Source: Phycisphaerales bacterium (lineage in GTDB: Bacteria; Planctomycetota; Phycisphaerae; Sedimentisphaerales; Anaerobacaceae). Taken from it: 48,698 nucleotides of DNA. Made by a program: the position numbers and the translations under genes. The stretch is taken from positions 323 to 49,020 of the forward strand of contig PLLM01000089.1 in the NCBI GenBank assembly GCA_003141275.1, in the 5' to 3' direction. This document shows, piece by piece, positions 17,700 through 26,294 of this stretch. The first letter of the stretch is position 1, and each line of letters starts with the position of its first letter. Below the pieces are notes generated by a model. That model saw only the letters and a program-made list of their open reading frames with translations. It did no database searches and was not told the DNA's origin.

Positions 17700-19192
17700 T
17701 TCATTCTCCAGCCCGTTACTCCGCCGGGTTTGTCTTCGAGAACAATCCCAATTTCCTCGATTTTCTTCCGCAGCGCATCCGCCGTCGCGAAATCCTTATT
17801 CTGTTTCGCCGCTTTTCTTTGCTCGATGACGACGCCCACCAGTTTGTCCAGCATCGCCTCGTTACCTTCGCTTTGCTGCTGGTATTGCTCTTTGACAATA
17901 CCCAGCACGTCGCCGCCGAGTTTCGTAAACATATTATCTATCGCCGTAAGCGTCTCACTTGTCGCGTTTTTGGCAATCTGCTCGTTGGCTAAACCCGCCA
18001 GCTCGAACATCACCGACAACGCAATTGACGTATTGAGGTCATCGTTCATCGCCGTCTCGAATTTTTCTTTCAGCGTTTTCAGTCGCGTTTCAACGTCTCC
18101 TGCTGTCGGGCCTTTGGGTGCGTTTTTAACTTGTTTTCTAATTGCGATAACCGCGTCCGTTAGTTTATCGTATCCGCTTTGAGCCGCGTGAAGCGCTTCA
18201 TCCGAAAAATCAAGCGTGCTCCTGTAATGGCTGGTTAAAATGAATTCCCGAACCGCAAGCGAATCGTATTTTCTGCTCAGTCGCTTGTGCTTTGCGTCCG
18301 GCGAATCACTAAAGACCTGTTTTAGCGTAATAAAATTGCCCAAACTCTTGCCCATCTTCTGGCCATCGACCGTAACCATATTATTATGCAGCCAGTATTT
18401 TACGAATTGCTTCCCCGTCGCCGCCTCCGCCTGCGCGATTTCACATTCGTGGTGCGGGAACTGGTTTTCCAGCCCGCCCCCGTGAATATCGAATGGTTGG
18501 CCTAAATACTTTGTGCTCATTACCGAGCATTCGAGATGCCAGCCGGGGAATCCCTGTCCCCACGGGCTTGGCCACTGCATAATATGATTCGCGTCCGCCT
18601 TTTTCCAAAGGGCGAAATCCGCCGGGTTCTTCTTTTCCTGCGAAACCTCCACCCGTGCCCCCGCAATCATATCCTCGACGTTTCTGCCCGATAGTTTCCC
18701 GTATTCGGCGAATTTTGAAACGTCGAAATACACCGACCCGTTGGCCTCGTATGCGTAACCTTTCTCGATAAGCGTCTTGACTAATTCTATTTGCTCGACG
18801 ATATGTCCGCTCGCCCGCGGGCTTATATCAGGCCGGACACAGTTGAGTTTGTCCATATCCTCAAAGAAACTGCGTGTGTACATCTCCGCCAGTTCCATCG
18901 GGTGCTTGTGAACCTTTGCCGCCGCCTTTGCGATTTTATCCTCGCCCTGGTCCGCGTTATCCGTCAAATGCCCCACGTCCGTGATATTTTGGACGTATGT
19001 TACGTTATAGCCGAGGTATCGCAGGTAGCGGACGAGAATATCGAAGCTGACGTAACTTTTCGCATGCCCAAGATGCGCGTGCCCGTAAACCGTCGGCCCG
19101 CAAACATATATTCCTACCCTGCCCTCATTTATTGGCTTAAAATCCTCTAACCGTCTCGTTAAACTGTTATATAATTTCAATCCCATCGTCAT
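17696..19192 (-). CDS. cysS: Cysteinyl-tRNA synthetase
   Basis: Class I synthetase charging tRNA(Cys). 498 residues. Zinc-binding CGPTVYG with the HIGH-type motif as GHAHLGHA (about 30-45), Zn ligands in the HIHGGG-like DIHGGGLENQFPHHECE block, KMSKS as KMGKSLGN (about 268), and the DALR anticodon-binding C-terminus. Two starts are possible, 19192 and 19186; GGA lies 7 nt before the second, which gives the usual MGLKLYN N-terminus. Placed between ispF and ruvC; overlaps ruvC by 4 bp. Confidence 0.96.
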   Translation of the reverse strand: MTMGLKLYNSLTRRLEDFKPINEGRVGIYVCGPTVYGHAHLGHAKSYVSFDILVRYLRYLGYNVTYVQNITDVGHLTDNADQGEDKIAKAAAKVHKHPMELAEMYTRSFFEDMDKLNCVRPDISPRASGHIVEQIELVKTLIEKGYAYEANGSVYFDVSKFAEYGKLSGRNVEDMIAGARVEVSQEKKNPADFALWKKADANHIMQWPSPWGQGFPGWHLECSVMSTKYLGQPFDIHGGGLENQFPHHECEIAQAEAATGKQFVKYWLHNNMVTVDGQKMGKSLGNFITLKQVFSDSPDAKHKRLSRKYDSLAVREFILTSHYRSTLDFSDEALHAAQSGYDKLTDAVIAIRKQVKNAPKGPTAGDVETRLKTLKEKFETAMNDDLNTSIALSVMFELAGLANEQIAKNATSETLTAIDNMFTKLGGDVLGIVKEQYQQQSEGNEAMLDKLVGVVIEQRKAAKQNKDFATADALRKKIEEIGIVLEDKPGGVTGWRMK

Positions 19193-19204
19193 TTCCGTTC
19201 TATA

Positions 19205-19253
19205 TTCTGTTTTCTGTCTTCTGTCTTCTGCCTTCTGTCTTCTGTCTTCTGTC
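19205..19253. repeat. TTCTGTC heptamer array between ispF and cysS
   Basis: Seven 7-bp units (TTCTGTT, TTCTGTC x5, TTCTGCC x1) end 1 bp before the ispF stop codon. Same family as the arrays at 16469-16569 and inside mtnA. Confidence 0.9.
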
Positions 19254-19254
19254 T

Positions 19255-19764
19255 TTATATCCTTTTGATTTTCTTTCTCAGCATTGCTATCGCTGTAGCC
19301 GCTATTGCTGTGCCTTCGCCGACCTCGCCGAGTCCCTCATTTGTTTTCGCCTTGACGTTTGTTGCGTTAAAATCGATTCCCAATAGCCCGGCGATTACCC
19401 GCTTGATTTGCCCCTTGAATGGTTCCAGCCGGGGCTGTTCCGCGTGAATCGTTACATCGACGTTGATAATGTCCCATTTCTTCTCAGCTATTTTCTCTTT
19501 GACGATTGATAACAGTTCTTTGCTGTCCGCGTCTTTCCATTTCGGGTCTGTATCGGGAAAAAATGTCCCTATGTCGCCCATCCCCGCGGCTCCAAGCAGG
19601 GCGTCTATTACCGCGTGCAAAACAACGTCGCCGTCGCTGTGTCCGAGCAGTCCCATCGGGTGCGGAATCAGCACCCCGCCTAACATCAGCTTCCTGCCCT
19701 CGACTAAGCGGTGAATATCCGTTCCTACACCCGCCCGAAACTCAATTGGAACTTCTTCAATCAC
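19255..19764 (-). CDS. ispF: 2-C-methyl-D-erythritol 2,4-cyclodiphosphate synthase
   Basis: MEP-pathway isoprenoid enzyme that cyclises CDP-ME 2-phosphate. 169 residues; the family is about 157-165. GVGTDIHRL near residue 12 supplies the Asp-x-His zinc ligands; GHSDGDVVLHAVIDALLGA and the FPDTDPKWK loop follow; TNEGLGEVGEG is at the C-terminal side. Start is GTG, overlapping the hisB stop by 4 bp (GTGA), so translation is coupled to hisB. Confidence 0.95.
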   Translation of the reverse strand: MIEEVPIEFRAGVGTDIHRLVEGRKLMLGGVLIPHPMGLLGHSDGDVVLHAVIDALLGAAGMGDIGTFFPDTDPKWKDADSKELLSIVKEKIAEKKWDIINVDVTIHAEQPRLEPFKGQIKRVIAGLLGIDFNATNVKAKTNEGLGEVGEGTAIAATAIAMLRKKIKRI

Positions 19765-20345
19765 AGTGTTCCCTTTGTGCTGGGTATGTCCTTGCCTGTT
19801 ATTTTAACCGCTGCGCCCAGCGCCTGCCCCATCGCCTTGAATATTGCTTCCGCGGTGTGGTGTGCGTTTGTGCCGTAGGGCACGTTTATATGCAGGTTGA
19901 ATTTGCCCGCGTTTGAAAAGCTCCGCAGCATTTCCTCAAGGCACTCGACGTCGAACTCGCCGATTTTATCCGTCCTGTATTCCACGTTATAAACGCAGCT
20001 TGGCCTGCCCGACAAATCAATCGACACATTCGCCAGCGAATCCTCCATCGGCACGGAGCTGTTGCCGTATCTGTTGATGCCTTTCTTGTCGCCCAGCGCA
20101 TTATCAAGGCATTCGCCTAAGCAAAGCCCGATGTCCTCGACGGTATGATGTGCGTCAACGTCGAGGTCGCCTTTGGCCTTTATGGCCGTATCGATTTTGC
20201 TGTGCTTGCTTAGGTGTGTGAGCATATGGTCCAGAAACCCGACGCCCGTATCAATTTCGTATTTACCTGTCCCGTCGAGATTCAGCGTGATATTAACGTC
20301 CGTCTCTTTTGTCTTTCTGTGTATTTTCGCTGTTCGCTTTTTCAT
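19761..20345 (-). CDS. hisB: Imidazoleglycerol-phosphate dehydratase
   Basis: Histidine biosynthesis enzyme removing water from imidazole glycerol phosphate. 194 residues from the ATG at 20345, which has AAGGA 7 nt upstream and gives the usual length; an in-frame start at 20381 would add 12 unconserved residues. Manganese-binding repeats DTGVGFLDHML, DAHHTVED and NAHHTAEAIFKA are present. The upstream minus-strand neighbour in the same direction is hisC, 3.3 kb away across an inserted plus-strand block. Confidence 0.95.
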   Translation of the reverse strand: MKKRTAKIHRKTKETDVNITLNLDGTGKYEIDTGVGFLDHMLTHLSKHSKIDTAIKAKGDLDVDAHHTVEDIGLCLGECLDNALGDKKGINRYGNSSVPMEDSLANVSIDLSGRPSCVYNVEYRTDKIGEFDVECLEEMLRSFSNAGKFNLHINVPYGTNAHHTAEAIFKAMGQALGAAVKITGKDIPSTKGTL

Positions 20346-20374
20346 ATAGGTATCCTTTCCAGTCCCGCTTATTT

Positions 20375-20450
20375 TAACCACGGATTACACGGATTACACG
20401 GTTTTTTTGCCACAGAGAAAGCAATTGTTTTAGCCACAGAGGACACAGAG
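20375..20450. repeat. Left boundary repeat (AACCACGGA ... GCCACAGAGGACACAGAG)
   Basis: Contains TAACCACGGATTACACGG, a second partial ATTACACGG, and an 18-bp core GCCACAGAGGACACAGAG at 20433-20450. The same two elements occur inverted at the other side of the block (core at 23616-23633). A related, diverged copy lies at 40702-40830. Confidence 0.75.
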
Positions 20451-20520
20451 ATTTTCTTTCAGATACTAAGATTTTTGTGTTCCCGCGAATTTGGTCCGGT
20501 AAATCGAATTTGCAACGCCT

Positions 20521-20720
20521 TTCTGCTAAGAGCAGATTCGTTCTGCTAAGAGCGGCGTCATTCTGCTAAGAGCAACATCGTTCTGCTAAGACGAGAACCG
20601 TTCTGCTAAGAGCAACATCGTTCTGCTAAGACGAAAACCATTCTGCTAAGAGCAACATCGTTCTGCTAAGACGGGAATCGTTCTGCTAAGAGGAAAATCG
20701 TTCTGCTAAGACGAGAACCG
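20521..20720. repeat. Ten perfect-phase 20-bp tandem units
   Basis: Ten consecutive 20-bp units, each beginning with invariant TTCTGCTAAGA; the other nine bases vary but fall into a few types (AGCAACATCG three times, ACGAGAACCG twice). No indels. It lies 140 bp upstream of the promoter of the Sel1 gene. The remainder of the 20346-20918 gap holds the left boundary repeat and the promoter; no gene is seen. Confidence 0.95.
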
Positions 20721-20859
20721 CGATGTAAGTATGCAAAACGCCGTTTGTAGCTTAAAAAGCCACTTTCACCACTCCCTTAGGGACGGCTTACGCCGTGAGA
20801 ACGAAGATTTGATTAGGATTTCTTATAACAGGTCTTCTGGCGATTATCAGACCAGAATC

Positions 20860-20888
20860 TTGACAGCTAAACCCTTTTGCCGGATAAT
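20860..20888 (+). promoter_or_regulatory. Sigma-70 promoter of the Sel1-Cys-FRG genes
   Basis: TTGACA, 17-bp spacer, GATAAT: near-consensus. It ends 30 bp before the ATG at 20919, whose RBS is CAGGAG. Confidence 0.7.
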
Positions 20889-20918
20889 GTTTGGATAATC
20901 TTTTCAGGAGAAGAAACA

Positions 20919-22220
20919 ATGCTTAATAAAATCGTGCTGATTTTTTCGTTTGTCTTACTGATATCTATTCCTGCCTATGCTGCTTCACCCGAACAGCCAT
21001 ATATAGCACCCCTCGATCCAAACTTATTGAAGACGATCATCGATAAGGCAAACAAAGGCGATCCAAACTTTCAATGCGCACTTGGAGAAATGTATCACGA
21101 TGGTCGAGGCGTCATACAAGATCTCAATGAAGCCCTTAAATGGTATAAAAAATCTGCTGAAAACGGATGTACAGAGGCCCAAAATAATCTCGGCTTAATG
21201 TACGAAAATAGCGAAGGAGTCATACAAGATTTTAATCAAGCATTAAAGTGGTATAAAAAAGCCGCTGAGCAGGGAGATGTTAATGTTCAAGTTAAACTTG
21301 GTGGGATGTATTTATTGGGAAAGGGAACCTCTCAGGATTATAATGAGGCCGTTAGGTGGGTCACAAAAGCCGCAGAACGAGGAGATTCAAGGGCCCAGAA
21401 TGCGCTTGGCGTAATATACTCGAATGGGTATGGTGTTCCAAAAGATTACAGCAAGGCATTTATGTGGTATAAAAAGGCTGCTGATCAAGGAAACGAGGAC
21501 GCAGAGGGTATGCTCGTTACAATGTACTATGAAGGGCGAGGTACTTTAAAGAATTTAGAAGAGTCATTTAATTTGTGTAAAAAATTAGCAGAAAAGGGAA
21601 ATTCAGAAACTTATGCAATGCTTGGTATACAATATTGGAGAGGAGATGGTGTCATTGAGGATTATATCGAAGCATATAAATGGCTTTTGCTTGCAGGCGT
21701 AAACGGAGATGATGTTGCCGCAATTAAACAAGATCTGGCTGAAAAAATGACACCTGCCCAGATTTCCGAGTCGCAAAGATTAGCAAAAGAATTTCTTCAA
21801 AAGAAAAAACCGAAAACTGCAAATGCTCAAGAAGGACAAAATATCCAACGGGAGGATATGGAGGTCATTTTTAATTGGCTTATAAAAGATGCTGAAAAAG
21901 GGAACATAACAACTCAAAAACAACTTGGTGATGCTTATTATTATGGAATGGGCATCCAAAGAAATTTCTTAGAAGCAATAAAATGGTACTCGAAAGCAGC
22001 TCAAAAAGGAAGTTCCGAAGCTCAGAAGAGTCTTGCTAATATGTATTATGACGGCCAAGGTGTTGTTATTGATTATGTAGAGTCATATAAATGGGCATTA
22101 ATTGCAGGTATGAATGGAGAGAATGTTTCTTCCATCCAACGCCTTCTTGTCTTGCAAATGACCCCTGAGCAGATAGATAAAGCCAAAAAACTCGCAAAAG
22201 AATTTGTTGTAAATCAATAG
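20919..22220 (+). CDS. Secreted Sel1-repeat protein
   Basis: 433 residues. Signal peptide about 1-22 (KIVLIFSFVLLISIPAYA), so exported to the periplasm. Eight Sel1-like repeats of about 36 residues (A-x-L-G-x-M-Y-x-x-G-x-G-V-x-x-D...A-x-x-W-Y-x-K-A-A) in two blocks: six from about 40 to 260 and two from about 330 to 400. Each block ends with the same YKW-x-L-I-A-G helix and a K-M-T-P-x-Q-I-x-x-x-x-x-L-A-K-E-F cap, so the protein looks like a duplicated Sel1 domain. Such alpha-solenoids act as protein-binding scaffolds; no enzyme motif is seen. First gene of the block that splits hisC and hisB. ATG chosen for the RBS AGGAG and signal peptide. Confidence 0.85.
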   Translation: MLNKIVLIFSFVLLISIPAYAASPEQPYIAPLDPNLLKTIIDKANKGDPNFQCALGEMYHDGRGVIQDLNEALKWYKKSAENGCTEAQNNLGLMYENSEGVIQDFNQALKWYKKAAEQGDVNVQVKLGGMYLLGKGTSQDYNEAVRWVTKAAERGDSRAQNALGVIYSNGYGVPKDYSKAFMWYKKAADQGNEDAEGMLVTMYYEGRGTLKNLEESFNLCKKLAEKGNSETYAMLGIQYWRGDGVIEDYIEAYKWLLLAGVNGDDVAAIKQDLAEKMTPAQISESQRLAKEFLQKKKPKTANAQEGQNIQREDMEVIFNWLIKDAEKGNITTQKQLGDAYYYGMGIQRNFLEAIKWYSKAAQKGSSEAQKSLANMYYDGQGVVIDYVESYKWALIAGMNGENVSSIQRLLVLQMTPEQIDKAKKLAKEFVVNQ

Positions 22221-22278
22221 TTATGAAAAAAACAGTATGGACGAAGGGTAGATATATTAAAAGCTGAAAGGGCACACT

Positions 22279-22497
22279 ATGATAACGGAAGAAAAAGAAC
22301 AATGTTGCGATTGCAAGTTCTATGTTATGGGCGATTGTCACGCTCTGCCCCCCGTCGTTATTCAAAATACGACAATCACCTTAAAGGACGCTGAGAAAAT
22401 AATTAAAAACGAAAATCCTTGGCCCCAAGTGGAACCTGATGACTGGTGCGGATTATTCAAAGTAGCCAAAAAGGTTAATTCGACTGCCGGTGCTTGA
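22279..22497 (+). CDS. Small Cys-rich protein
   Basis: 72 residues, not a family I can name. Four conserved-looking Cys: CCDCKFY near the start, GDCHALPP in the first third and DDWCGLF near the end, with WPQVEPDDWCG between. The Cys-x2-Cys...Cys...Cys layout with a Trp-Cys-Gly ending suggests a small metal- or FeS-binding fold. RBS GAAAGGG 6 nt before ATG. It lies 58 bp after the Sel1 gene and 120 bp before the FRG gene, same strand, so probably co-transcribed. Confidence 0.6.
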   Translation: MITEEKEQCCDCKFYVMGDCHALPPVVIQNTTITLKDAEKIIKNENPWPQVEPDDWCGLFKVAKKVNSTAGA

Positions 22498-22617
22498 CAT
22501 GGGATAATTTGGAAAACTGGAAAAGCGGGGACACAATAATATTTCGACGAATTCATTGAAATAATAGATAGCTGTCTTTAATTATCACTGTGGAAGAGGT
22601 GGGATGAAGGAGAAAAA

Positions 22618-23505
22618 ATGCTGATAAACTGCATTAAAACCTTTCCTGATTTTTTTGAATGGTGTTACAAATTAGAACTCCTATTGCCAAACAAATATGT
22701 ATTTCGCGGTCAACCTAGTGGAACATTGACATCATCATTTGAAAGGGCCATAAAAAAAGTTAGTTGTAATAACTGGGGAGACATCGAACAAAAAATCATA
22801 CTCGAATTTAAAAGACGTGCGCATCATTATTTATTAAACATTCCTAAAGACGACAGCCATCTTGAATGGTTAGCATTAATGCAACATTACGGTTGCCCAA
22901 CTCGCTTGCTCGATTTCACAAAATCCTTTTTTATTGGTCTGTTTTTTGCAATCGACGGAGCTGATTCAAATACGGTTTTATGGGCTGTAGATACTACTAA
23001 GTTCAAAAAAATGACAATTTTTAAGGAACATTTGCTTTCATCTTATAATGAAGAGTCAGAGAAAAAAGTAAATGAATTATTGGGACATGCTGCGGAAAAA
23101 GAGGACGAACCTAACATTATATTAGTGGAACCATTTAGAATGAACGAAAGAATTTCAATTCAGCAGGGTGCTTTTCTTTTCCCAATGAATTTATATAAGT
23201 CATTCGAGGAGAATATTTTTACCCCTCTGGGAGGTGTCAATAATTATGAGGATTTTGAGAAGCAGCAGAAAAACGATATTTCTTTATTAAAAATAATAAT
23301 CCCGAAGGAATTACATACTGAGATCGCATATTGGCTTTCAGCAATGAATATTACAGCCAAAACGTTATTTCCCGGACTTGAAGGATTTGCACGCAGTCAG
23401 ATAACACACATTAAATCTGCGGAATATGGAGAGAAGAAAATTAGAGCTATCTTAGTAGAGGCCTTTAAACAGTTTGCAAATAAAGAAAGTAGTAATGTTA
23501 AATAA
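22618..23505 (+). CDS. FRG-domain protein
   Basis: 295 residues, no signal peptide. The FRG domain covers about residues 25-130: VFRGQPSG..LTSSFERA, then EFKRRAHHYL and the diagnostic LALMQHYGCPTRLLDFTKS followed by IGLFFAID. Function of FRG domains is unknown; they are often found in variable gene blocks. The C-terminal half has no recognisable domain but keeps a long conserved-looking segment (ERISIQQGAFLFP) common to this family. Strong RBS GGAG before the ATG. Low GC compared with hisB and hisC. Confidence 0.85.
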   Translation: MLINCIKTFPDFFEWCYKLELLLPNKYVFRGQPSGTLTSSFERAIKKVSCNNWGDIEQKIILEFKRRAHHYLLNIPKDDSHLEWLALMQHYGCPTRLLDFTKSFFIGLFFAIDGADSNTVLWAVDTTKFKKMTIFKEHLLSSYNEESEKKVNELLGHAAEKEDEPNIILVEPFRMNERISIQQGAFLFPMNLYKSFEENIFTPLGGVNNYEDFEKQQKNDISLLKIIIPKELHTEIAYWLSAMNITAKTLFPGLEGFARSQITHIKSAEYGEKKIRAILVEAFKQFANKESSNVK

Positions 23506-23559
23506 GGTGCTAGGAAATCCGGGAATATCAATCTTTTGTGCTTTATGAGTAACAAAAAT

Positions 23560-23650
23560 CTGTGAAATCAGCGTCAAAACTTTTTATGATTTTTGTGCCT
23601 TTTTGTGGCTAAAGTCTCTGTGTCCTCTGTGGCTACAAGTCCGTGGTTAG
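23560..23650. repeat. Right boundary repeat, inverted, overlapping the hisC stop
   Basis: Read on the minus strand: AACCACGGA, the hisC stop TAG, then the 18-bp core GCCACAGAGGACACAGAG (23616-23633) and a degenerate GGCACAAAAA run. Inverted relative to 20375-20450. The last residues of HisC (ILTTDL) are encoded by the repeat. Confidence 0.75.
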
Positions 23651-24685
23651 GATTTCTTTCAGTGCTGCCAGCAATATATCATCTTGTCCCGGCGTTCCCA
23701 CGGATATCCTCAATTTATTTTCGATGCCGGGCAAATCCCAGTATCGCACATAAATATTGCGCTGCACGAGTTTATCAAAAATACTTTTCGCTTTACGTTT
23801 TGAATGTCCAGCGAAAACAAAATTCGACGAGCTTTCCGGCAGTGTAAATCCAAGTCCTCTTAACTGCTCACTCAGCCGTTTGCGTTCCGCCTTTACCTTC
23901 TCAATCGTTTCCTTAAAGTAACCTTGGTCTTTAATCGCCGCTGTCGCCGCCGCTATCGCTATCGCGTCCGCGTTGTATGAATCCTTGACCTTCAGCAGTC
24001 CCTCTATCAATGCCGGCTTCGCAATCGCGTATCCGAATCGCAATCCCGCCAGCGAATACCCTTTGCTCAAGCTGCGAAGTATAATTATGTTATCGAACTG
24101 TTTTACTAATTCAATGCAGTTTTGCTCTGCGAAATCCACGTATGCCTCGTCAATCAGCGAAACTCCCTTTATCTCCGCCGCAAGTTCCGCAAGCTCTTCC
24201 GTTTCTATAACTGTCCCGCTCGGCGCGTTCGGATTGCACACGATTGTCAACGCTGCTTTGCTCCTCGCTAATTTCGAAGGCAGGTTAAATTCCTCGTCGA
24301 AGGGCACCTCGATTGCCTTGCAACCCTGGATTTGGGCTAACACCGGGTAAAGCGAATAAGTCGGCACGGGATATGCCGCTGCCCTCTTTTTGTCGCAAAA
24401 CGCCGTAAACGCCATTCTCAACAATTCGTCCCCGCCGTTGCACACCATAATCCAGTCGGCTTCCACACCGTTGATTTTCGCCGCTGCCTCGCGAAACACG
24501 TTACCCATCGGGTCAGGATACCTGCGCAACTGCTCCGGCTTTATTTCCGCTATCGCCTTCAAAACCGCCGGGGAAGGGGGGTAGGGGTTCTCATTGGTGT
24601 TGAGCTTCACCACATCAATCGACGGGGGCTGAAACCCCGGCTCGTAACCCTTCATCTGCTCGATATTATCACGAAAATAACCCAT
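23633..24685 (-). CDS. hisC: Histidinol-phosphate aminotransferase
   Basis: PLP enzyme of histidine biosynthesis, 350 residues from the ATG at 24685. That start has GGAG 10 nt upstream; 24706 would add seven unconserved residues. Fold-type I motifs: KLNTNENPYPPSP (about 27-39), the Asn/Asp PLP contacts in NPNAPSG and DEAYVDFAE, the Schiff-base Lys in RSLSKGYSLAG (about 217), and the phosphate Arg in KLRISVG near the end. Natural partner of hisB downstream, now separated by an inserted block. Its final residues come from the boundary repeat. Confidence 0.95.
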   Translation of the reverse strand: MGYFRDNIEQMKGYEPGFQPPSIDVVKLNTNENPYPPSPAVLKAIAEIKPEQLRRYPDPMGNVFREAAAKINGVEADWIMVCNGGDELLRMAFTAFCDKKRAAAYPVPTYSLYPVLAQIQGCKAIEVPFDEEFNLPSKLARSKAALTIVCNPNAPSGTVIETEELAELAAEIKGVSLIDEAYVDFAEQNCIELVKQFDNIIILRSLSKGYSLAGLRFGYAIAKPALIEGLLKVKDSYNADAIAIAAATAAIKDQGYFKETIEKVKAERKRLSEQLRGLGFTLPESSSNFVFAGHSKRKAKSIFDKLVQRNIYVRYWDLPGIENKLRISVGTPGQDDILLAALKEILTTDL

Positions 24686-24785
24686 AACTAACATACTCCA
24701 AACCATAGGATTATATGCTTTTGACGGGGGAAGAAAAGCCCCCGCTGGTAAATATAACGCACTTTACTATAATCGTCATTCGGAT

Positions 24786-26150
24786 ATGAAGATGCTGATT
24801 AGAAACATATTGCTCGGCTTGATTTTATTTGGCGGCATCTGCGGATGCTCTTCACCGGCTAAACAAACATCTCCTCTCACTCCATCTTCTCTCGCTCATC
24901 GTAGCTCCCCCAAAAACGTCATCATTATGATTGCCGACGGTGGCGGCTTCAACCACTATAAATCCGCCGACTATTATAACTGCGGCCGTTCACCCTGTCA
25001 GCCCTACGAGGATTTTCCCGTCCGCCTCGCGATGAGCACCTACCCCTACGGCGGCTCCTATAATGCTAACCTCACCTGGCGCAGTTTCAATTATGTCGAT
25101 AAGGGCGCAACCGATTCCGCAGCAGCCGCGACCGCTATGGCAACAGGTGTTAAAACCCATAACAAAACCCTCGGCCTCGATACCAATGACCATCCGGTTT
25201 TGAATCTTTCCGAGCGGGCAAAACAGCTTGGCAAAGCCGCGGGCGTAATCACCACTGTCTTCTTCGATGATGCTACTCCCGCCGGCTTCGTCATCCACAA
25301 CGGCGCAAGAGGTAATCTTACCCGGATTGCCGACGATATGGTCAACAATAACTCCGTTGATTGTATTATGGGCGCGGGGCACCCCTTTTATGATTCCGAC
25401 GGCAGGCCGTTGCAGGAGCCAAACTACAGATATATTAGCGAGGAAACCTGGGCGGCCCTGAAGAATGGTTCGGCAGGTGGCAGCGCAAACCCCTGGACTC
25501 TCGTCCAGACACGCGCCGAATTTCAGGCCCTCGCAACGGGCAAAGCCCCCAATCGTGTCTTCGGCCTCATACAGGTCTATGATACTACCCAGCAAAAACG
25601 CTCAGGCGACGCCTTCGCCGACCCATATCAGGTGCCTTTCACCCAGACCGTCCCGACGCTGGCGGAAATGACAAACGCCGCACTGAACGTCCTCGATAAT
25701 GACCCCAATGGCTTCTTTATTATGATTGAAGGCGGCGCTGTTGACTGGGCCGCCCACGCCAACGAATCGGGTCGCCTCATAGAAGAAATGGACGATTTTA
25801 ACAAGAGTATTGAAGCCGTCATCCGCTGGATTGACACTAACAGCAGTTGGAACGAAACGCTTGTCATCATCACCGCCGACCACGAAACGGGACACCTCAC
25901 AGGCCCCAATTCCGGGCAAATGCCGGAAAGCCCTGCTATAAATGACATCATCAGTAACGGGCCGGGCAAACTCCCCGCTATGGAATGGCACAGCAAAAAT
26001 CACACCAATTCCCTCGTCCCATTCTTCGCCAAAGGCAGGGGGGCTGAACAATTTACTGAAACCATCGATGGCAACGACCCACTCCGCGGCCCCTATATCG
26101 ACAACACCGATATCGCAAACACCATTTTCACCCTCTGGGACGGCAAATAA
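24786..26150 (+). CDS. Alkaline phosphatase lipoprotein
   Basis: 454 residues. Lipoprotein signal with lipobox GICGC (Cys about 22). PhoA-superfamily motifs: NVIIMIADGGG with the first metal Asp (about 48; Gly replaces the usual Met in DGMG), the nucleophile Ser in GATDSAAAATAMATG (about 110), IEGGAVDWAAHAN (metal-binding) near 315 and TADHETGHL (about 360). It releases phosphate from monoesters in the periplasm or at the outer membrane. Divergent from hisC. A G5/C5 hairpin (about 24724-24743) sits in the spacer. No Pho box identified. A second ATG at 24792 has a better-spaced GGA. Confidence 0.92.
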   Translation: MKMLIRNILLGLILFGGICGCSSPAKQTSPLTPSSLAHRSSPKNVIIMIADGGGFNHYKSADYYNCGRSPCQPYEDFPVRLAMSTYPYGGSYNANLTWRSFNYVDKGATDSAAAATAMATGVKTHNKTLGLDTNDHPVLNLSERAKQLGKAAGVITTVFFDDATPAGFVIHNGARGNLTRIADDMVNNNSVDCIMGAGHPFYDSDGRPLQEPNYRYISEETWAALKNGSAGGSANPWTLVQTRAEFQALATGKAPNRVFGLIQVYDTTQQKRSGDAFADPYQVPFTQTVPTLAEMTNAALNVLDNDPNGFFIMIEGGAVDWAAHANESGRLIEEMDDFNKSIEAVIRWIDTNSSWNETLVIITADHETGHLTGPNSGQMPESPAINDIISNGPGKLPAMEWHSKNHTNSLVPFFAKGRGAEQFTETIDGNDPLRGPYIDNTDIANTIFTLWDGK

Positions 26151-26294
26151 GCCCCCTCAAACCGGCTTCCGTTACCGCCCCAAATGCCTGTTGTAATTGA
26201 ACCACTCTTGCCGATATATCCTTAAATTGATTGATATAAAGGTTGTCCTATTGCTCCGGCTCTTGCCCCGGCAAGCCTGATGGAGGATGTTTCT

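Larger units (their letters stand above)
20375..23650. other. AT-rich block splitting hisC from hisB
   Basis: Plus-strand genes for a Sel1-repeat protein, a small Cys protein and an FRG-domain protein interrupt an otherwise continuous minus-strand run from hisC to ruvB. Inverted copies of one repeat mark both ends, the coding sequence is visibly richer in A and T than its neighbours, and the block has its own promoter. No transposase or integrase is present. Foreign origin is inferred. Confidence 0.55.

Noticed and set aside
20521-20720. CRISPR-like array
   Set aside because: Unit length is 20 bp with an 11-bp constant part and 9-bp variable parts that recur. CRISPR repeats and spacers are longer, spacers are unique, and no cas gene is present.
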